Positions 42,931 through 53,644 are shown, numbered from the stretch's first letter. The stretch is DNA of 64,000 nt from Pseudomonas tohonis (GCF_012767755.2 NZ_AP023189.1:2046001-2110000); one strand, 5' to 3'. Notes: generated by a model not told the origin, from the letters alone. Program-made: numbers and translations.

Positions 42931-45593
42931 GTGATGCCGGCCGTGCCGATGCGTTGTTGGCCGACCTGCCGCGCGAAGGGCGCGGCCGGCTGAAGGTCTT
43001 CCTCGGTGCCGCGCCGGGCGTGGGCAAGACCTTCGCCATGCTGCAGGCGGCCCAGGCGCAGTTGCGCCAGGGCGTCGACCTGCGTGTCGGCGTGGTCGAG
43101 ACCCACGGCCGCGCCGAGACCGAGGCGATGCTCGCCGGGCTGCCCCAGCAGCCGCTGCGGCGCCTCGAATACCGGGGCGTGCCGCTGACCGAGATGGACC
43201 TGGACGGCATCCTCGCCGCGCCGCCGAAGCTGGTGCTGGTGGACGAGCTGGCCCACAGCAACGCCCCCGGCAGCCGCCACGCCAAGCGCTGGCAGGACGT
43301 GCAGGAACTGCTCGCGGCCGGCATCGACGTCTACACCACGGTCAACGTCCAGCACCTGGAAGCGCTCAACGACCAGGTGCTCGACATCACCGGCGTGCAG
43401 GTGCGCGAGACCCTGCCGGACTGGGTGTTGCAGGAGTCCGACGAGATCCTCCTCATCGACCTGCCGCCGCGCGAGCTGCTGGAGCGCCTGCGCGAGGGCA
43501 AGGTCTACGTGCCCGAGCAGGCCCGCGCGGCCATCGACGCCTTCTTCTCCCAGACCAACCTCACCGCCCTGCGCGAGCTGGCCATGCAGACCGCCGCCGC
43601 GCGGGTCGATGCCGATCTCAACCGCCGCTATCGCCTGCAGGGCCAGGAGGCGCCGACGGTGCGTGGCCGCCTGCTGGTGGGCGTGGACGGCAGCGAGCAG
43701 GCCGAGCGCCTGGTGCGCCACGCCTGCCGCGTGGCCGAACGCCGCCACCTGCCCTGGAGCCTGGTGCACGTGGACACCGGCGGCACGCAAAGCGAAGAGG
43801 CCCGCACGCGCCTGCAGGCGGCCCAGCAACTGGCCGAACGCCTGGGGGGCGAAGTGGTGACCCTGCGCGCCGAAGGCGTGGCCAGCACCCTGATCGAACA
43901 CGCCAACGAGCGCCGTGCCAGCCTCCTGCTGGTGGGCCGCAGCCGGCAGCGCCTGCGCCGTCGCTGGCTCGGACGCGGGGTGGCGGAGCGCCTGCTGCGC
44001 CAGGCCGAGGGGCTGGAGATCAGCGTGCTGGACACCGACGCCGACGCGCGCCCCGCCAGTGCCCGGTCGCGCCACCCGGTGCCCCTGGGCGACTACGGCC
44101 TGGCCCTCGGCGCCGCGCTGATCGCCAGCGCCCTGGCCTGGGGCGCCTACCAGGTGCTGGCGCTGCCGAACATCTCCCTGGTGTTCCTCGCCGCCGTGTT
44201 GCTGGTGGCGGTGCGCAGCAGCCTGGGCCCGGCGCTGCTCTGCGCCGGTGTGTCGTTCCTGGCCTACGACTTCCTGTTCATCCCGCCGAATTTCTCCCTG
44301 ACCATCGCCCGCCAGGAAGACGTGCTGACCCTGCTGTTCTTCCTGCTGATGGCCGGGCTCACCGGTAACCTGGCCTCGCGCCAGCGCCGCCAGCTGCAGG
44401 CCCTGCGCGCCACCCAGACGGAAACCACCGCGCTGCTCGACCTCTCGCGCAAGCTCACCGCCGCCACCGACCGCCAGGCCGTGCTCAGCGTCGCGGCCCA
44501 GCAGTTCATCCCCTGGACCGACGTCGAGGTGTGCCTGCTGGCGCGCAGCCGTGACGGCGTGTGGAAAGTCGAGGCCGGCGTGCAGCGCCTGCTGGCGGAC
44601 CAGGAGCGTGCAGCGGCGGAGTGGTCCTGGCAGCACGACCAGGTGGCCGGGCTCGGCACCGGCACCCTGCCCAGCGGGCGCTGGTGGTGGCTGCCGCTGT
44701 CCGGCGAGGAGGGGCCGCTGGCGTTGCTCGGGGTCAGCCCGCGCGACGGTGCGCCGCTGCCCGCCGAGCGCCGCCGATTGCTGTCGGCGCTCGGCCAGCC
44801 CCTGGCCCAGGCGCTGGCGCGCGCGCAGCTGGCCGAGGACCTGGAGGCCGCACGCCTGCATGGCGAGACCGAGCAGCTGCGCAGCGCGCTGCTGGCGTCC
44901 GTTTCCCACGACCTGCGCACGCCGCTGACCGCCATGCGCGGTTCCATCGACAGCCTGCTGGCGCTCGGCGAGGCGATCCCCCTGGAGGACCGCCGCGAGC
45001 TGCTGGAAGGCACCCGCGATGAGGCCGAGCGCCTCGACCGCTACATCCAGAACCTGCTGGACATGACCCGCCTCGGCCACGGCGGCCTGAAGCTGGCCCG
45101 CGACTGGGTGGCGCCGGTGGACATCGTCGCCAGCGCCCTGCAGCGCCTGCGCCCGGTGCTGGCGCCGCTGAAGGTGGAGACCGTGCTGCCCGCCGAGCTG
45201 CCGCTGCTCTACGTGCACGCCGCACTGATCGAACAGGCGCTGGTCAACGTGCTGGAGAACGCCGCGCGCTTCTCGCCGAGCCAGGGCCGCCTGCGCGTGG
45301 CGGTGACGGCCGATGACGAGGAGCTGCGCTTCGCCGTCAGCGACCAGGGGCCCGGCATCCCGGCCGCCGAGCGGGAGAAGATCTTCGACATGTTCTACAC
45401 CGCTGCCCGCGGCGACCGGGGAGGGCAGGGCACCGGCCTGGGCCTGGCCATCTGCCAGGGCATGGTCGGCGCCCACGGTGGCCGCGTGACGGTGGGCGAG
45501 GGGTTGGACGGCAAGGGCACCACGCTCACCCTGCACCTGCCGCTGCATCCGCAGCCGGTGCTGGAGGAGGAGGCGGGTGATGGCCCGCTGTAA
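42927..45593 (+). CDS. kdpD: KdpD, osmosensitive K+ channel histidine kinase
   Basis: KdpD of 888 residues. The N-terminal KdpD domain has Walker-type GAAPGVGKT (27-34), followed by a universal-stress-protein-like domain (about 245-380), four membrane segments (about 390-480), a GAF-like region, HisKA with phospho-His661 in [15 protein letters not shown] and an HATPase domain ([28 protein letters not shown]). It senses low K+ or osmotic stress and phosphorylates KdpE. The start overlaps kdpC. Between kdpD and kdpE lies 123 bases of REP-like DNA. Confidence 0.97.
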   Translation: MSDAGRADALLADLPREGRGRLKVFLGAAPGVGKTFAMLQAAQAQLRQGVDLRVGVVETHGRAETEAMLAGLPQQPLRRLEYRGVPLTEMDLDGILAAPPKLVLVDELAHSNAPGSRHAKRWQDVQELLAAGIDVYTTVNVQHLEALNDQVLDITGVQVRETLPDWVLQESDEILLIDLPPRELLERLREGKVYVPEQARAAIDAFFSQTNLTALRELAMQTAAARVDADLNRRYRLQGQEAPTVRGRLLVGVDGSEQAERLVRHACRVAERRHLPWSLVHVDTGGTQSEEARTRLQAAQQLAERLGGEVVTLRAEGVASTLIEHANERRASLLLVGRSRQRLRRRWLGRGVAERLLRQAEGLEISVLDTDADARPASARSRHPVPLGDYGLALGAALIASALAWGAYQVLALPNISLVFLAAVLLVAVRSSLGPALLCAGVSFLAYDFLFIPPNFSLTIARQEDVLTLLFFLLMAGLTGNLASRQRRQLQALRATQTETTALLDLSRKLTAATDRQAVLSVAAQQFIPWTDVEVCLLARSRDGVWKVEAGVQRLLADQERAAAEWSWQHDQVAGLGTGTLPSGRWWWLPLSGEEGPLALLGVSPRDGAPLPAERRRLLSALGQPLAQALARAQLAEDLEAARLHGETEQLRSALLASVSHDLRTPLTAMRGSIDSLLALGEAIPLEDRRELLEGTRDEAERLDRYIQNLLDMTRLGHGGLKLARDWVAPVDIVASALQRLRPVLAPLKVETVLPAELPLLYVHAALIEQALVNVLENAARFSPSQGRLRVAVTADDEELRFAVSDQGPGIPAAEREKIFDMFYTAARGDRGGQGTGLGLAICQGMVGAHGGRVTVGEGLDGKGTTLTLHLPLHPQPVLEEEAGDGPL

Positions 45594-45685
45594 GGGCGAA
45601 TCCATTCGCCATGCGGGCCGCAGGACCGCCGCGTGCGACCCGGCGCGGCGTTGCCGCCCTGGGCGAATGAATTCGCCCCAACACG
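45591..45685. repeat. REP-like pair between kdpD and kdpE
   Basis: GGGCGAATCCATTCGCC (about 45594-45610) and GGGCGAATGAATTCGCCC (about 45661-45678). The first unit overlaps the kdpD stop by two or three bases. Confidence 0.7.
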
Positions 45686-45716
45686 ATGCGGTAGCCAACG
45701 GATTTCGAAGGACAAG

Positions 45717-46409
45717 ATGACGACCAACCAACCGACGCTCCTGGTGATCGACGACGAGGCGCAGATCCGCAAGTTCCTGCGCATCAGCCTCACCGCCCAG
45801 GGCTACAAGGTGCTGGAAGCCGCCAACGGCACCGAAGGCCTGGCCCAGGCGGCCCTGGCGCGGCCGGACCTGGTGGTGCTCGACCTGGGCCTGCCGGACA
45901 TGGACGGCAAGACGGTACTGGCGGAGCTGCGCGAGTGGTCGGCGGTGCCGGTGCTGGTGCTTTCCGTGCGCGCCAGCGAAGGCGAGAAGGTGCTGGCCCT
46001 GGATGGCGGCGCCAACGACTACGTGACCAAGCCCTTCAGCGTGCAGGAGTTCCTCGCCCGCGTGCGGGTGCTGCTGCGCCAGGCCGGTGGTGGCGAGCAG
46101 CAGGAGGCGGTGGTCGAAAGCGGCCCGCTGAGCGTCGACTTCGCCTACCGCCGGGTGACCCTCGATGGCGCCGAGGTGGCGCTGACCCGCAAGGAATACG
46201 CGGTGCTCGCCCAGCTGGCGCGGCACCTGGGTCGGGTGGTGACCCAGCAGCAGCTGCTCAAGGACATCTGGGGCCCGACCCATGTCGAGGACACCCACTA
46301 CCTGCGGGTGGTGGTCGGCCACCTGCGGCAGAAGCTCGGCGACGACCCGACCGAGCCGCGCTTCATCGTCACCGAGGCCGGGGTCGGCTACCGCCTGCGC
46401 GAGGGCTAG
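45717..46409 (+). CDS. kdpE: KdpE, response regulator
   Basis: OmpR-family regulator of 230 residues. Receiver domain with acidic pocket (IDDEAQIR), phospho-acceptor Asp56 in LVVLDLGLPDMDG, and Lys in YVTKPF; the C-terminal winged helix ends in THYLRVVVGHLRQKLGDDP and RFIVTEAGVGYRL. It activates kdpFABC when phosphorylated by KdpD. AAGGA lies five bases upstream of the ATG at 45717; the preceding open frame runs through REP DNA and is not used. Confidence 0.96.
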   Translation: MTTNQPTLLVIDDEAQIRKFLRISLTAQGYKVLEAANGTEGLAQAALARPDLVVLDLGLPDMDGKTVLAELREWSAVPVLVLSVRASEGEKVLALDGGANDYVTKPFSVQEFLARVRVLLRQAGGGEQQEAVVESGPLSVDFAYRRVTLDGAEVALTRKEYAVLAQLARHLGRVVTQQQLLKDIWGPTHVEDTHYLRVVVGHLRQKLGDDPTEPRFIVTEAGVGYRLREG

Positions 46410-46441
46410 CCGTACGACTCCCTCGTAGGTCGACGACTGTC

Positions 46442-46514
46442 GTAGGGGCGACTTCAGTCGCCAAGCGGCGCGGCGCGCCGCCTCTTCCGTGGGAGCGAAT
46501 TCATTCGCGATCGG
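46442..46514. repeat. REP-like pair between kdpE and glsA
   Basis: GTAGGGGCGACTTCAGTCGCC (about 46442-46463) and GTGGGAGCGAATTCATTCGC (46489-46508). No gene between 46410 and 46675. Confidence 0.7.
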
Positions 46515-46675
46515 GCGGCACTGCGGTGTCGCCCTGCGCTGGCGCCCACCGGGCGAATTGTCGTCCCGTGCCCGCTTTTTGCGCGTCGCACCCCTCCCGC
46601 TGTGTTGCGCGACCCGAATCCGTCGTCTAGCGCTTAATCCAGGCGCCTGGCGCCATTCGTTGCCGGAAGGAAGAC

Positions 46676-47584
46676 ATGCAACAACTGCTCGACGAGATCC
46701 TCGATGAAGTCCGCCCGCTGATCGGGCAGGGCAAGGTGGCCAGCTACATCCCGGCATTGGCCGGGGTGCCGGCGAACCAGCTGGGCATTGCGGTGTACAG
46801 CAATGAGGGCCAGCTCTATTGCGCCGGTGACGGGCGCACGCCGTTTTCCATCCAGAGTATTTCCAAGGTCTTCAGCCTGGTGCAGGCGATCCAGCATTCG
46901 GGCGAGGACATCTGGCAGCGCCTGGGCCACGAGCCGTCGGGGCAGCCGTTCAATTCCCTGGTGCAGCTGGAGTTCGAGCGCGGCGTGCCGCGCAACCCCT
47001 TCATCAACGCCGGGGCGTTGGTGATCTGCGACATCAACCAGTCGCGTTTCGCCGCACCGGCGCTGTCGATGCGTGATTTCGTGCGGCGCCTGAGCGCCAA
47101 CCGCGACGTGGTGGCGGACGAGGTGGTGGCGCGCTCGGAGTACCAGCACCGCGCGCGCAATGCGGCGGCGGCCTACCTGATGCAGTCGTTCGGCAACTTC
47201 CACAACGATGTCGAGGCCGTGCTGCGCAGTTACTTCCACCACTGCGCGTTGCGCATGAGCTGCGCGGACCTGGCCCTGGCCTTCAGCTTCCTGGCCAACG
47301 AGGGGGTGAGCCCGCACAGCGGCGAGGCGGTGCTGAGCGGGCGGCAGACCAAGCAGGTCAACGCGCTGATGGCCACCAGCGGCCTGTACGACGAGGCCGG
47401 CAACTTCGCCTACCGGGTCGGGCTGCCCGGCAAGAGCGGGGTGGGGGGCGGCATAGTCGCGGTGGTGCCGGGGCGCTTCACCGTCTGCGTGTGGTCGCCG
47501 GAGCTCAATGCGTCCGGCAATTCGGTGGCGGGCATGGCGGCGCTGGAGAAGCTCTCCGAGCGCATCGACTGGTCGATCTTCTGA
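46676..47584 (+). CDS. glsA: Glutaminase
   Basis: Serine-dependent beta-lactamase-like glutaminase of 302 residues, converting glutamine to glutamate and ammonia. Catalytic SxxK is SISK (Ser61, Lys64) in [11 protein letters not shown]; other motifs are [41 protein letters not shown] [12 protein letters not shown] and [24 protein letters not shown] precedes the ATG. The place after kdpDE matches P. aeruginosa PA1638. It ends one base before the convergent patatin gene. Confidence 0.96.
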   Translation: MQQLLDEILDEVRPLIGQGKVASYIPALAGVPANQLGIAVYSNEGQLYCAGDGRTPFSIQSISKVFSLVQAIQHSGEDIWQRLGHEPSGQPFNSLVQLEFERGVPRNPFINAGALVICDINQSRFAAPALSMRDFVRRLSANRDVVADEVVARSEYQHRARNAAAAYLMQSFGNFHNDVEAVLRSYFHHCALRMSCADLALAFSFLANEGVSPHSGEAVLSGRQTKQVNALMATSGLYDEAGNFAYRVGLPGKSGVGGGIVAVVPGRFTVCVWSPELNASGNSVAGMAALEKLSERIDWSIF

Positions 47585-47585
47585 T

Positions 47586-48608
47586 TCAGTCCTGCTCGTA
47601 CTTCTCCAAGGTGTCGCGGGCGATCTGGCGGCCCAGCTGGATCAGCTCCGGCGCCTTGTAGAACTCGAAGAAGCGGCACACGCGCTTGGGCACGTTGATC
47701 AGGACGTCCGGCGGGTAGCCGGCGATCTTGTACTGCGCGAGCGACGTCTGCATCACCTCGAAGCTCTGGTTCACCAGGTCCAGCAGCGAGGCCGGGCCGA
47801 CGCTGGCGACCACCTGCGAGCCGCTGGCCGAGCTCGGCGCGCCTTCCTTCTGCGGTGCCGCCGCCGGCTGCTGGGCGCCGGGTGCCGCAGCGTCCTCGAC
47901 CCAGGGATTGGCGATGGGCGCGGTGGCGCCTTCGAGCAGCAGTTCCTCTTCGACGCCGCGCTTGCGGAAGGGCAGGCGCTCGCCGAGGGAGGTCATCATC
48001 TGGTCGATGCGGCCCTTGAAGGCCGGCGGTCGTTCGATCACCGGCAGCTGGTACTGCTTCTGGTTGGTGGAGTTGAGGTTGACGGCGATGATCAGGTCGC
48101 AGTGGCTGGAGACCACCGGCACGATGGGCAGCGGGTTGAGCAGGCCGCCGTCCACCAGCATGCGCGAGCCCTGCATCACCGGGGTGAACAGGCTGGGGAT
48201 GGCCGCCGAGGCGCGCATGGCCTGGTGCAGGCAGCCTTCCTGGAACCAGATTTCCTGCTGGTTGGTGAGGTCGGTGGCGACGGCGGTGTAGGGGATGGCC
48301 AGGTCTTCGATGTCGATGTCGCCGACGATCTCGCGGATGCGCCCGAACACCTTCTCGCCCCGGATGGCGCCCAGGCGGAAGCTGACGTCGAGCAGGCGCA
48401 GCACATCGAGGTAGTCCAGGCTCTCGGTCCACTCGCGGTATTCGTCCAGCTTGCCGGCGGCATAGATGCCCCCGACCACCGCGCCCATGGAGCAGCCGGC
48501 GATGCAGGCGATCTCGTAGCCCCGCGCCTCGATTTCCTGGATCACGCCGATATGGGCATAACCCCGGGCCCCGCCGGAGCCGAGGACCAGTGCGACACGC
48601 TTGCTCAT
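47586..48608 (-). CDS. Patatin-like phospholipase
   Basis: RssA/NTE-type patatin protein of 340 residues without signal peptide. Oxyanion motif GSGGARGYAH, nucleophile GCSMG (Ser40), and catalytic Asp153 in DGGLLNPLP form the Ser-Asp dyad. Residues about 195-270 are an Ala/Pro-rich insert unlike the catalytic part. Acts probably on lipid esters at the inner membrane side; substrate not known. Convergent with glsA, ending two bases from it. Confidence 0.92.
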   Translation of the reverse strand: MSKRVALVLGSGGARGYAHIGVIQEIEARGYEIACIAGCSMGAVVGGIYAAGKLDEYREWTESLDYLDVLRLLDVSFRLGAIRGEKVFGRIREIVGDIDIEDLAIPYTAVATDLTNQQEIWFQEGCLHQAMRASAAIPSLFTPVMQGSRMLVDGGLLNPLPIVPVVSSHCDLIIAVNLNSTNQKQYQLPVIERPPAFKGRIDQMMTSLGERLPFRKRGVEEELLLEGATAPIANPWVEDAAAPGAQQPAAAPQKEGAPSSASGSQVVASVGPASLLDLVNQSFEVMQTSLAQYKIAGYPPDVLINVPKRVCRFFEFYKAPELIQLGRQIARDTLEKYEQD

Positions 48609-48737
48609 GACTTCACCTTTTCCTACACAAGGGGCAGACGATACCTGTGGGAAAGAGCGAGGCCAAGCGAATGGACGTCTGCGTGTCGCAGGAGTGCGAC
48701 GGCGGCCTTGAAAGCTCCCCGGGGAGGGTGCAGCGCG

Positions 48738-48764
48738 GAATTTTTCCTGTTCCGTACCGTCTCA
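48738..48764 (+). promoter_or_regulatory. Candidate AlgU (sigma22/sigmaE)-type promoter
   Basis: GAATTT (48738-48743), 16 bases, TCTCA (48760-48764), compared with consensus GAACTT-N16-17-TCTGA. It lies 47 bases before the small lipoprotein start. Confidence 0.35.
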
Positions 48765-48810
48765 ACCACCATTAGACTCATGGCCATTTCACATCCCGAG
48801 GAGAACCCCC

Positions 48811-49089
48811 ATGAAAGCCTGGATCAGCCTGCCCTTGATCGTGCTGGTGCTCGCCGGTTGCGCTGGCAAGACGGCCTACCGCGACAGCTGCGGGTCCCAG
48901 CTCGACGCGGCCTGGAGAGAACTCGACCTGGCCAAGGCCGAAGGCTTCGCCGGCACCGTCAGCTACTCCAAGGCGCTGGGCCTGCTCACCGCGGCCAAGA
49001 CCGAGCAGCAGTTCGAACGCTTCGAGGGCTGCACCGCCAAGGCCGACAAGGCGCGCTTCTACATCCGCGAGTCCCGTGCCGGGCGCTGA
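48811..49089 (+). CDS. Small lipoprotein
   Basis: Predicted lipoprotein of 92 residues: signal peptide, lipobox VLAGC, then a helical domain (SQLDAAWRELDLAKAEGFAG, YSKALGLLTAAKTEQQFERF) with three Cys in total. GAGGAGA precedes the ATG. It stands alone, with its own terminator. Function unknown; possibly an envelope-stress lipoprotein if the upstream AlgU-like promoter is real. Confidence 0.8.
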   Translation: MKAWISLPLIVLVLAGCAGKTAYRDSCGSQLDAAWRELDLAKAEGFAGTVSYSKALGLLTAAKTEQQFERFEGCTAKADKARFYIRESRAGR

Positions 49090-49105
49090 GGCGCCGGGTG
49101 GCAAG

Positions 49106-49130
49106 AGCCGGGGCATGCCCCGGCTTTTTT
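49106..49130 (+). terminator. Intrinsic terminator of small lipoprotein gene
   Basis: AGCCGGGG-CATG-CCCCGGCT followed by T6. Confidence 0.93.
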
Positions 49131-49240
49131 GTGGGCGCGTGCCGGCCTGAGGACGCGGGGACGCAGTGGAACGTGCCTCGCCTCAGTGCCCGCCGGCATC
49201 GCGGATAGCCCTTTCCTATCCGCATTATCAAAGAAATATC

Positions 49241-49294
49241 TTGTTTAATTTGCCGCCTCGCTCCTAATATCCAAGTCATTACTTGTGTAAATGA
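49241..49294 (+). promoter_or_regulatory. MFS exporter promoter with downstream operator
   Basis: TTGTTT (49241-49246), 18 bases, TAATAT (49265-49270), then a near-palindrome TCATTAC...GTAAATGA (49276-49294) over the likely start point. The AT-rich patch is unusual for the window. Candidate MarR/TetR-type repression site. Confidence 0.5.
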
Positions 49295-49310
49295 TCTGGA
49301 GAGACGCCTG

Positions 49311-50744
49311 ATGGACACCACTGCCTCCCTCGATTCCCAGCCCACCGCCAGTTGGGGCGAACTGCTCAGCGGGCGCAACGGCCTGATGGCGGTGGCGCTC
49401 ACCGGCGGTGTCGCCCTGCATGCGATCAACGTGCACATCGTCACCACGGTGCTGCCGTCGGTGGTGCGCGAGATCGGCGGGCTGGACTGGTACGCGTGGA
49501 ATACCACCCTGTTCGTGGTGGCCTCCATCGTTGGTGCCGCGCTGGCATCGCGCCTGCTCGCCGTCGGCGGGCCGCGTGGCGCGTGCCTGGCGGCGCTGGT
49601 GTTGTTCGCCCTGGGTTCGGTGGGGTGCGCGACGGCGCAGACGATGCCCTGGATGCTCGCCGCGCGGGCGGTGCAGGGGTTGGGCGGTGGCCTGCTGGCG
49701 GCCCTGAGCTATGCGCTGATCCGCGTGGTGTTCGCAGCGCCGCTGTGGCCGCGCGCGGTGGCGCTGGTGTCCGGCATGTGGGGCGTGGCGACGCTCTGTG
49801 GTCCGGCCGTGGGGGGCCTGTTCGCCGAGGCCGGGCACTGGCGCTGGGCCTTCTGGGCGCTGCTGCCGGTGGCCCTGTTCCAGGCCCTGCTGGTCATGGC
49901 CCAGTTGCGCCCGCGCACCGATGACGCCGAAGCGGACGCGCTGCCGGGCATCCCGGTGCTGCAGATCGGCCTGCTGGCCGCCTCGGTCCTGGCGGTGGCG
50001 GCGGGCAGCCTGTCGCCGCAGTTGCCCCTGCAAGCCCTCGGCGTGGCCGTGGGGCTGGCCCTCGGGGCGCTGGCGCTGGGCTGGGATCGTCGCGCGACCG
50101 TGCGCCTGCTGCCGTCCGGTGGCGCTTCGCTGGGCAGCGCGCTGGGCGCCGTCTACGCCTGCGTGGCCTTGCTGCTGGCGGGGACCACCACCGAGATCTT
50201 CGTGCCTTATTTCCTCCAGGTGCTGCACGGCCAGACGCCGCTGCTGGCGGGCTACCTGACGGCTGCCATGGCGGGGGGCTGGAGCCTGGGGTCGCTGCTG
50301 TCGTCCGGGCGCCACGGCGCGGGGGCGGTGCGCCTGCTGCGCGGCGGGCCGGTGCTGTGCGTGGTCGGGCTGCTGGCCCTGGCAGTGCTGATTCCGCTGG
50401 CGGGGGAGCTGGCCCATGCGCTGCGTACCCTGCTGGTGGGCGTTGCACTGGCGGCGGTGGGCGCGGGCGTGGGCATCGGCTGGCCGCACCTGCTGACCCG
50501 GGTGCTGGAGCTGGCGCCGCGTGGCGAGGAGAGTGCGGCATCCACCGCGATCACCACGGTGCAGCTCTACGGCATGGCCATCGGCGCGGCGCTCGCCGGC
50601 CTGGTGGCCAATGCCTCCGGGCTCAGCGTGCCGGGGGGCGTGGCCGGCGCCCAGTCGGCGGCGGCCTGGCTGTTCGCAGGCTTCGCCCTGGCACCGCTGC
50701 TGGCCGCAGTGCTGGTCCGGCGCGTGGTCGGGCGGGCGCATTAG
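49311..50744 (+). CDS. MFS transporter, drug-exporter type
   Basis: Major facilitator protein of 477 residues with about 14 hydrophobic segments. Motif C-like SGMWGVATLCGPAVGG in the fifth helix marks drug/H+ antiporters of the 14-TM (DHA2) class; also ARAVQGLGGGLLAALSYALI. Substrate unknown. GGAGAG precedes the ATG. An operator-like palindrome in the promoter suggests a dedicated repressor, but no regulator gene is next to it. Confidence 0.88.
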   Translation: MDTTASLDSQPTASWGELLSGRNGLMAVALTGGVALHAINVHIVTTVLPSVVREIGGLDWYAWNTTLFVVASIVGAALASRLLAVGGPRGACLAALVLFALGSVGCATAQTMPWMLAARAVQGLGGGLLAALSYALIRVVFAAPLWPRAVALVSGMWGVATLCGPAVGGLFAEAGHWRWAFWALLPVALFQALLVMAQLRPRTDDAEADALPGIPVLQIGLLAASVLAVAAGSLSPQLPLQALGVAVGLALGALALGWDRRATVRLLPSGGASLGSALGAVYACVALLLAGTTTEIFVPYFLQVLHGQTPLLAGYLTAAMAGGWSLGSLLSSGRHGAGAVRLLRGGPVLCVVGLLALAVLIPLAGELAHALRTLLVGVALAAVGAGVGIGWPHLLTRVLELAPRGEESAASTAITTVQLYGMAIGAALAGLVANASGLSVPGGVAGAQSAAAWLFAGFALAPLLAAVLVRRVVGRAH

Positions 50745-50859
50745 CAGGCTGCGTCGTCTGCAGGTTTCAGCGGCCTGTTAGACGATCGCCGACTTTCCAC
50801 GCGGGGGAGGGCGCGGGGCATAATCCACCCATCCCCCTCTCGCTTCCCCGGAGCCCCCG

Positions 50860-51468
50860 ATGCAGCTCGACTTCACCACCCTCAGCCCGCTGGACGCCTA
50901 TCGCTGGCTGGCGTCCACCGTCACTCCGCGTCCTATCGCCTGGGTTTCCAGCCAGGCCGCCGACGGCACCCTGAACCTCGCCCCCTTCAGTTTCTTCCAG
51001 GTGATCAGCGACGCGCCGCCGACGCTGATGGTGAACGTCAACAACCGCGCCGACGGCAGCCTCAAGGACACCCTGCGCAACGTGCAGGAAACCGGTGAGC
51101 TGGTGATCCAGCTGGTGTCCCATGCGCTCGCCGATGCGATGAACGCCAGCTCCGCGCAGCTGCCGAGCGAGGTCAGCGAGTTCGAGGCCTGTGGCATCGC
51201 CAGCGAGCCTTCCGTGCGCGTGGCCCCGCCCCGGGTCAAGGGCGCGCCGGTGGCCTTCGAGTGCCGGCTGGTGGAGGTGCAGCCCTACCCGCGCGAGAAC
51301 CCCAACTGCCACCTGATCTTCGCCGAGGTGCTGCTGGCCCATATCGACGATGCGGTGCTCAACGAGCAGGGACGCGCCGACCCGCACCGGCTGGACCTGG
51401 TGGGCCGCCTGGGCGGCAGCGCCTATGTGCGCACCCGGGACACCTTCAACCTGGTGCGCCCGAGCTGA
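50860..51468 (+). CDS. Flavin reductase-like (split-barrel FMN-binding) protein
   Basis: Protein of 202 residues of the DIM6/NTAB flavin reductase family: STVTPRPIAWVSSQAADGTLNLAPFSFF, then PPTLMVNVNN, KDTLRNVQETGELVI and FECRLVEVQPY. Likely binds FMN and catalyses NAD(P)H-flavin or related oxidoreduction; substrate not predictable. GGAG precedes the start. Monocistronic as far as can be seen. Confidence 0.88.
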   Translation: MQLDFTTLSPLDAYRWLASTVTPRPIAWVSSQAADGTLNLAPFSFFQVISDAPPTLMVNVNNRADGSLKDTLRNVQETGELVIQLVSHALADAMNASSAQLPSEVSEFEACGIASEPSVRVAPPRVKGAPVAFECRLVEVQPYPRENPNCHLIFAEVLLAHIDDAVLNEQGRADPHRLDLVGRLGGSAYVRTRDTFNLVRPS

Positions 51469-51679
51469 ACGGGCACCGTCTTCGGGCGCCGGGGTGATGA
51501 TTCTGGCGCCGATTCCCTGGCGTTCGCTCTGAAAGCGACCTCGACTTAGCTAAAACCTCCAATCGGCCGCCCCCTGGCAGGCTTATGGCTTGTCGCCAGC
51601 ATGGTCTCGCTCCTAAGTTCACGCTGTTGTCCCGGCAGCCTGTGAGGCGAGGCCGGCCATCCGGCGAGGAGGAGTCCCC

Positions 51680-53644
51680 ATGGCATCGGTTCTGCAACGT
51701 GGTATCGCCAGCCTCGGTACGGCGAAGAAGCTGACCCTGGGGTTCGGCGTGGTGCTGCTGCTCACGGCGGTCGTGGCCGCCACGGGCTTCTCCGCGCTGC
51801 GCAGCGTGGCCGACGGCGCCGCCCTGCTGGAGCGCACCAACGCGCTGGGGGGCGAGGTGCTGCGCATCCGCCTGATCGAGAAGGACTACGCCCTCACCGG
51901 CGATGCCAAGCAGGCCGAGGCGCTGCGCCAGGCGACCCAGGCGTTGCAGGAGCACGGCCAGGCATTGGGAGCCGACCTCGGTGGCGCCAGCCAGCAGACG
52001 CTTGGGCAGGTGGAGCAGGCGGTGACCACCTACCGCGCGGCCTTCGACCGCTATGTGGAGCTCACCGACAACATGCGCCTGTCCCTGGAGGCGGCCAACT
52101 GGCTGGTGGTCAGCGCCTCCAACAGCCTCGACGTGCTGCAGTCGGGCCTCAACGAGGACGGCGTCGACCTGCTGAAGAGTTCCCAGGGGGCGGAAGGCGC
52201 CGAGATGGTCGCCCAGGGCGGCGAGATCAGCCGTGTCTACCAGTCCCTGCTGCTGGCGTTGAACCAGGCCCGCGTGCGCCTGGAGCAGAGCCGCAGCAGC
52301 GGCGATATCGACGAGAGCGCCATCCAGGAGGCGCTGGACGCCCAGAAGCTCGCGGGCGAGCTGCGCGAGAGCATGAAGGACCCGGGCTACGCCGCGGTGC
52401 TCACCGAGGTGATCGGCAATATCGATTCGTTCAACGACCGACTCAAGGAATACACCGGCCACCTGCGCCAGCAGAAGGTGGAGTACCAGGCGCTGGTCGG
52501 CGCCGCAGAGGTGATAGTCGGCGCCGTCGACCAGGCCTATGGGCAGCAGAAGGAGGCGATGCTCGCCCAGCAGCGCGCGAGCTCCCTGCTGATCCTCTCG
52601 GCCAGCGCCCTGGCGCTGCTCATCGGCCTGGCGGCCACGGTGCTGATCGCGCTGCTGATCGTGCGGCCGTTGCAGCGGGTGATCGCGGTGGCGCGGCAGA
52701 TTTCCGCCGGCGATCTCAGCGTCGAGATCGAGGTTGACCGCAGTGACGAGGTGGGCCAATTGCTGGAGGCCATGCGCGGCATGTCGGCCAACCTGCGCGA
52801 CATGGTCGGGCGCTTGCAGGGCGGGGTGGCGCAGATTTCCTCCTCGGCCCAGGCGCTGTCCTCGGTCACCGAGCAGACCCGCGTCGGCGTCAACGGCCAG
52901 AAGCTGGAGACCGACCAGGTGGCCACCGCCATGAGCCAGATGACCGCCACGGTGCATGAGGTGGCGCGCAACGCCGAAGCGGCCGCCGCCTCGACGCAGA
53001 GCGCGGACAGCAAGGTCAGCAGCGGCAGCGAGGTGGTGCGCCAGACCCTGGGGCGGATCAACCAGCTGGCGGCGGCCATGCAGGCGGCGACCCAGAGCAT
53101 CGAGCACCTGAGCCACGAAACCCAGAGCATCGGTTCGGTGCTGGACGTGATCAAGAGCGTCGCCGAGCAGACCAACCTGCTGGCCCTCAACGCCGCCATC
53201 GAGGCGGCACGTGCCGGCGAGCAGGGGCGCGGCTTCGCCGTGGTGGCCGACGAGGTGCGCGCACTGGCCAAGCGCACCCAGCAGTCCACCGCCGAGATCG
53301 AGCGGCTGGTCGTCACCCTGCGCGATGGCGTGCGGCGCTCCGTCGAGCGCATGCAGGAAAGCGGGACGCTGGTGGAGATGACCGTGCAGGACGCCAACCA
53401 CACCGAGCTGGCCCTGAGCGGCATCGCCGAGGCGGTGTCGGTGATCCACCAGATGAACCAGCAGATCGCCGCCGCCGCCGAGCAGCAGAGCGCCGTGGCC
53501 GAGGAGATCAACCGCAGCGTCACCAGCATCCGTGACATCGCCGACCAGTCCGCGCTGGCCATGGAGGAAACCGCCAGCTCCAGCACCCAGCTCGCTTCCC
53601 TGGGCCGGGACCTCCAGGCGATGGCGGGGCATTTCCGCCTCTGA
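51680..53644 (+). CDS. Methyl-accepting chemotaxis protein
   Basis: Chemoreceptor of 654 residues. One membrane helix (about 16-38), a long periplasmic helical sensor (about 40-310, possibly helical-bimodular type), a second helix (about 308-332), HAMP ([20 protein letters not shown]), and the methyl-accepting signalling domain with hairpin tip [20 protein letters not shown]. The periplasmic length suggests two stacked four-helix bundles, as in McpS-like receptors for organic acids; the ligand is not established. Start has GGAGGAGT upstream. Confidence 0.95.
   Translation: MASVLQRGIASLGTAKKLTLGFGVVLLLTAVVAATGFSALRSVADGAALLERTNALGGEVLRIRLIEKDYALTGDAKQAEALRQATQALQEHGQALGADLGGASQQTLGQVEQAVTTYRAAFDRYVELTDNMRLSLEAANWLVVSASNSLDVLQSGLNEDGVDLLKSSQGAEGAEMVAQGGEISRVYQSLLLALNQARVRLEQSRSSGDIDESAIQEALDAQKLAGELRESMKDPGYAAVLTEVIGNIDSFNDRLKEYTGHLRQQKVEYQALVGAAEVIVGAVDQAYGQQKEAMLAQQRASSLLILSASALALLIGLAATVLIALLIVRPLQRVIAVARQISAGDLSVEIEVDRSDEVGQLLEAMRGMSANLRDMVGRLQGGVAQISSSAQALSSVTEQTRVGVNGQKLETDQVATAMSQMTATVHEVARNAEAAAASTQSADSKVSSGSEVVRQTLGRINQLAAAMQAATQSIEHLSHETQSIGSVLDVIKSVAEQTNLLALNAAIEAARAGEQGRGFAVVADEVRALAKRTQQSTAEIERLVVTLRDGVRRSVERMQESGTLVEMTVQDANHTELALSGIAEAVSVIHQMNQQIAAAAEQQSAVAEEINRSVTSIRDIADQSALAMEETASSSTQLASLGRDLQAMAGHFRL

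Noticed and set aside
42780..46757. A very long open frame of 1325 codons on the minus strand opposite kdpC-kdpE
   Set aside because: It lies antisense to intact kdpC, kdpD and kdpE, has a composition dominated by His, Gln, Leu and Gly as expected from the complement of GC-rich genes, and shows no domain.
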